A stretch of DNA of 64,000 bases, taken from NCBI GenBank assembly GCA_018907035.1, contig JACCIC010000062.1:2392001-2456000 (forward strand), given 5' to 3'. Source of the DNA: Sycobia sp. Sy_11 (lineage: Eukaryota; Arthropoda; Insecta; Hymenoptera; Epichrysomallidae). The notes under the pieces were generated by a model that was not told the DNA's origin, made no database searches, and was given only the letters and a program-made list of their open reading frames with translations. Shown here in pieces: positions 61,461 through 64,000 of the stretch (positions within the stretch are counted from its first letter, which is position 1; each line of letters starts with the position of its first letter). Position numbers and translations under genes: made by a program.

Positions 61461-62610
61461 TCTTTCTTATTCAATTTGAGTTAATGTAACAAAACATAAT
61501 GCAATGTAATTTCATTATAAATATTTTTATAAGAAATTTTTTTTAAGCTTATATTACTCATAATAATGATATTAACATTAATATTGCATAACAATAATAG
61601 TATAAAAATTAGCAAATTTTTTCTTTTCTTGTCGATGAATCTGTACGTTAACACGAATCCCTTTGGATACTATTCACAATATGGAAAAAGTAATAAGTAT
61701 ATAAATACAGAAGCAGCTATTTCATCAAAAACAATCGTAATAGAAAAACACATTTATTAAAAAATTTACTTTTTTATTAAATTCAACTTTCAAATCTACT
61801 TATTTTTGAAAATAAGTTGAGAAAAACATGCGACAAATTTTAAGAATTTAAATATTTAATAGATAAATAAGAATAATAATTAAAATATAAAATTGCTAGC
61901 TTTAAATAATGTTTTTAATATTTTATTGGAAAATCTTATATAAAACATTAAGCCTGAAGTTTGTACATGAATTAATTAAGTCGCTACATATATTATGCAT
62001 GTCTATATAAGACTTAAGTCTATTATAAATAATAGTTTAAGTAGATAAACCCGTAATGGAGGAATACATAAAAAAATATAAATTATAGATTATTTAATTT
62101 ATATTATAAATATTTATTACTCATATACAACATTGTTAGTAAATTTGCTACTTTATTATTTAATAAAGTTTCATTGTAAGAAAATTTTTATCTTTTATAA
62201 GTTTAAATAACCTATCTTTGCGACAAATAATATGGTCAAGAGTGTTTTTACTATTGAATGTGCTAGAATATTTAGTAATGAATGTACAAAATTCAATAAG
62301 AAATAATGAAAAAATCAATTACACATACAATAGGGAAAAATACTAAAATATGATTGTCACATATAATTATATTTTTATCATAATTTTAGCTTCTTCTTCA
62401 TTAATCTAAATTTATATTTATATATAATAGCAATGGGTTGGGTATAAAAATATTGAACATATTCAAAGACACAGATGATTTTTGTGAAAAAATCCGGTCT
62501 ATAGCTGAATCATTATAAACAGGTAGAGGTCATTATTATCTACTCTCTTTACCTTTCAAATAGAATACCAAAATATTTCAATAGACATATACAAAGCCAC
62601 TTAGACAGTC
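61461..62610. other. AT-rich desert
   Basis: AT-rich DNA with nothing supported. Confidence 0.45.
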
Positions 62611-63260
62611 ATTTACAATCCTTTACTCGTGCAACATCAACATTATACCTTCTCGGCACAGAAAGGCCGGGCGAGATTGTTTCGCAGAACGATTAGCCTT
62701 AGCCTCGACAATTCCACCGGCGCGGCGCATCCAACCAATCCCAACAGCCTTTAATGAAAAATGTAGCTGCGAGTAGGGGAGAAGTCCGGCTGTTATAATA
62801 CTCCTCCCCCACGCGCCAAGACGTCTCGGGTCTGTACGAGCTTTGAATAATGACACGCCCGCGTCCTTTGCCGCGCACTTATAATTATCGAACTTAGCGC
62901 AGGAGAGCCGGGTGTACTATCCCTGCGGCGCGCCAGCCTCCCTTACATCTCCAACGGGGTGGTGCGTGGCAAAAGGGGCGGGGGTCTTTCGATTTTCCAC
63001 CCCCTCCCGCCCCAGTGTCCGCCTTTCCTATCCGTACCCGAGCTCGGCGAGGCGGGAAGGATAGTTCAGGAGGAGGAAATTGTTCGAGTTTTCAAAGTCT
63101 GACGCGCGCAGGATATTACGAGTCGTCGGAGCGCGCGACGGGGGGGGGGGCGGCGAAGAAACCATGGCAAACAGGACCGCTCGGGTGCCTTCGGAGTACT
63201 TAAAGATACGCGTTCGCTCCGTCCGTACGTATTACTTCTCGCGCTAGCGTAATGCAGAAG
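62611..63260. other. GC-rich island with a G run
   Basis: GC-rich, CpG-containing DNA with about ten G near 63140. The minus frame 62856-62623 and plus frame 63015-63203 are open but unrecognised. Confidence 0.4.
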
Positions 63261-63820
63261 CTCCTCATTATTTTCGCAAAGAACAGAAAAAGCTTATCCT
63301 TTTTCTGCTTTTTCTTTCTTAGGTCATTTACTTTCTTTCCCAGTGGCAATTTATGAGATCTGATACAATTTGTTTTATGTAAACTGAAGCGGATAATCAT
63401 GCATACAGCACTAGTTCAGCTTACTTTACACGATTGCTCGACAATTGTAGACCAATATCGATGACAATGATTTTTTGAACACCGATCAATTCGATCTTGA
63501 ATGAAAAATTGAAATTTCATTTATGGAGTAGTATTATGTTCTTTTATAATCAAAACTTTTTTAATACAGACTATAAAGACATGTGTATATTATTGCCATG
63601 ATAAAAAAGTAAATAATATGTCATTAATAAAAAATGCTTTAAATATTTGCTTTTAATTTATGTAAAGCTCATTATGTTTAAAATATATAAGAAGCTTAAA
63701 TAGTTTTTCGAAATGATAATTTATGCACCTAAGCTCCACGAACATTTTTAAGACTTTAGAATCAGGAAGTTTACTAGGAGAGAATGAAATGATGAATAAT
63801 ATACTTAATTTTTTTATTAT
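63261..63820. other. AT-rich DNA
   Basis: AT-rich DNA with nothing supported. Confidence 0.45.
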
Positions 63821-63882
63821 TTAACGTCGCTGTATTTATGCTTCCAAATATTGGTGCTAATCAGCGACGGAGGTCTACGATG
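63821..63882 (-). mobile_element. tRNA-derived SINE, short scrambled copy 3
   Basis: On the minus strand, TATTTGGAAGCATAAATACA followed by GCGACGTTAAA matches the 3' end of SINE copies 1 and 2. The next recognisable piece, GAGGTCTACGATG at 63870-63882, matches the SINE 5' head but in the opposite orientation. The tRNA-like part and B box are missing. It is a rearranged fragment; the 13-bp head match could be chance. Confidence 0.55.
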
Positions 63883-64000
63883 TGTTCGTAAAGAAATTTT
63901 GTTTACTTAATTTTTTATTTACCACTAAAAATATAGTGGGTGATATGAAAAGGTATAATATTTAAAAGGGATAGAATAAATACATTAATTAGAACTAAAT
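63883..64000. other. AT-rich DNA at the right edge
   Basis: AT-rich DNA with nothing supported. Confidence 0.4.

Overview
This window looks like insect nuclear DNA, most likely hymenopteran and perhaps an ant. That placement is an inference from four things: an R1-clade non-LTR retrotransposon at the left edge, a mariner relic whose surviving peptides resemble hymenopteran mariners, a strongly AT-rich background broken by many short GC-rich islands, and abundant GA/TC, CA/GT and TA microsatellites. I found no host protein-coding gene, rRNA or functional tRNA that I can support. The only convincing coding sequences belong to transposable elements. Most other open frames lie in GC-rich or microsatellite DNA, where stop codons are rare, and read as low-complexity peptides.

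Layout. Positions 1-1793 hold the 3' part of an R1-clade element: an open reverse transcriptase frame running in from outside the window, a C-terminal zinc knuckle, a 3' UTR with a strong hairpin, AATAAA and a (CA)n tail. A shattered mariner lies at about 2360-2640. From 3.7 to 7.1 kb the DNA is AT-rich, with a small minisatellite and hairpin and two copies of an unclassified repeat (called family C here). From 7.1 to 63.3 kb, islands of roughly 0.4-1.5 kb (about 7.1-8.6, 13.0-13.5, 14.6-15.1, 17.4-17.9, 19.8-20.7, 23.8-25.0, 25.8-26.7, 28.2-29.9, 31.0-31.5, 32.0-33.0, 38.9-39.6, 41.2-42.7, 43.8-44.6, 46.3-47.6, 48.4-49.7, 50.3-51.4, 52.3-52.9, 56.8-57.6, 58.9-59.6, 60.0-61.5 and 62.6-63.3 kb) alternate with AT-rich deserts. 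Many islands carry a polypurine/polypyrimidine tract, a 9-12 nt G or C run, or both.

Repeats are the second main theme. There are two clear copies of a tRNA-derived SINE (12.5 kb and 18.4 kb) and a short scrambled third (63.8 kb). Family C has seven sites between 4.5 and 51.7 kb, two of them in inverted pairs. Family B has two diverged copies (18.6 and 28.0 kb). A second, heavily decayed non-LTR retrotransposon lies at 53.9-55.3 kb.

There is no operon-like organisation. The most economical reading is an intergenic or large-intron region whose GC islands may be regulatory, seeded with mostly dead mobile elements. The items most worth checking are the R1 3' UTR hairpin and its motif-B substitution, family C, and the SINE family with its scrambled copy.
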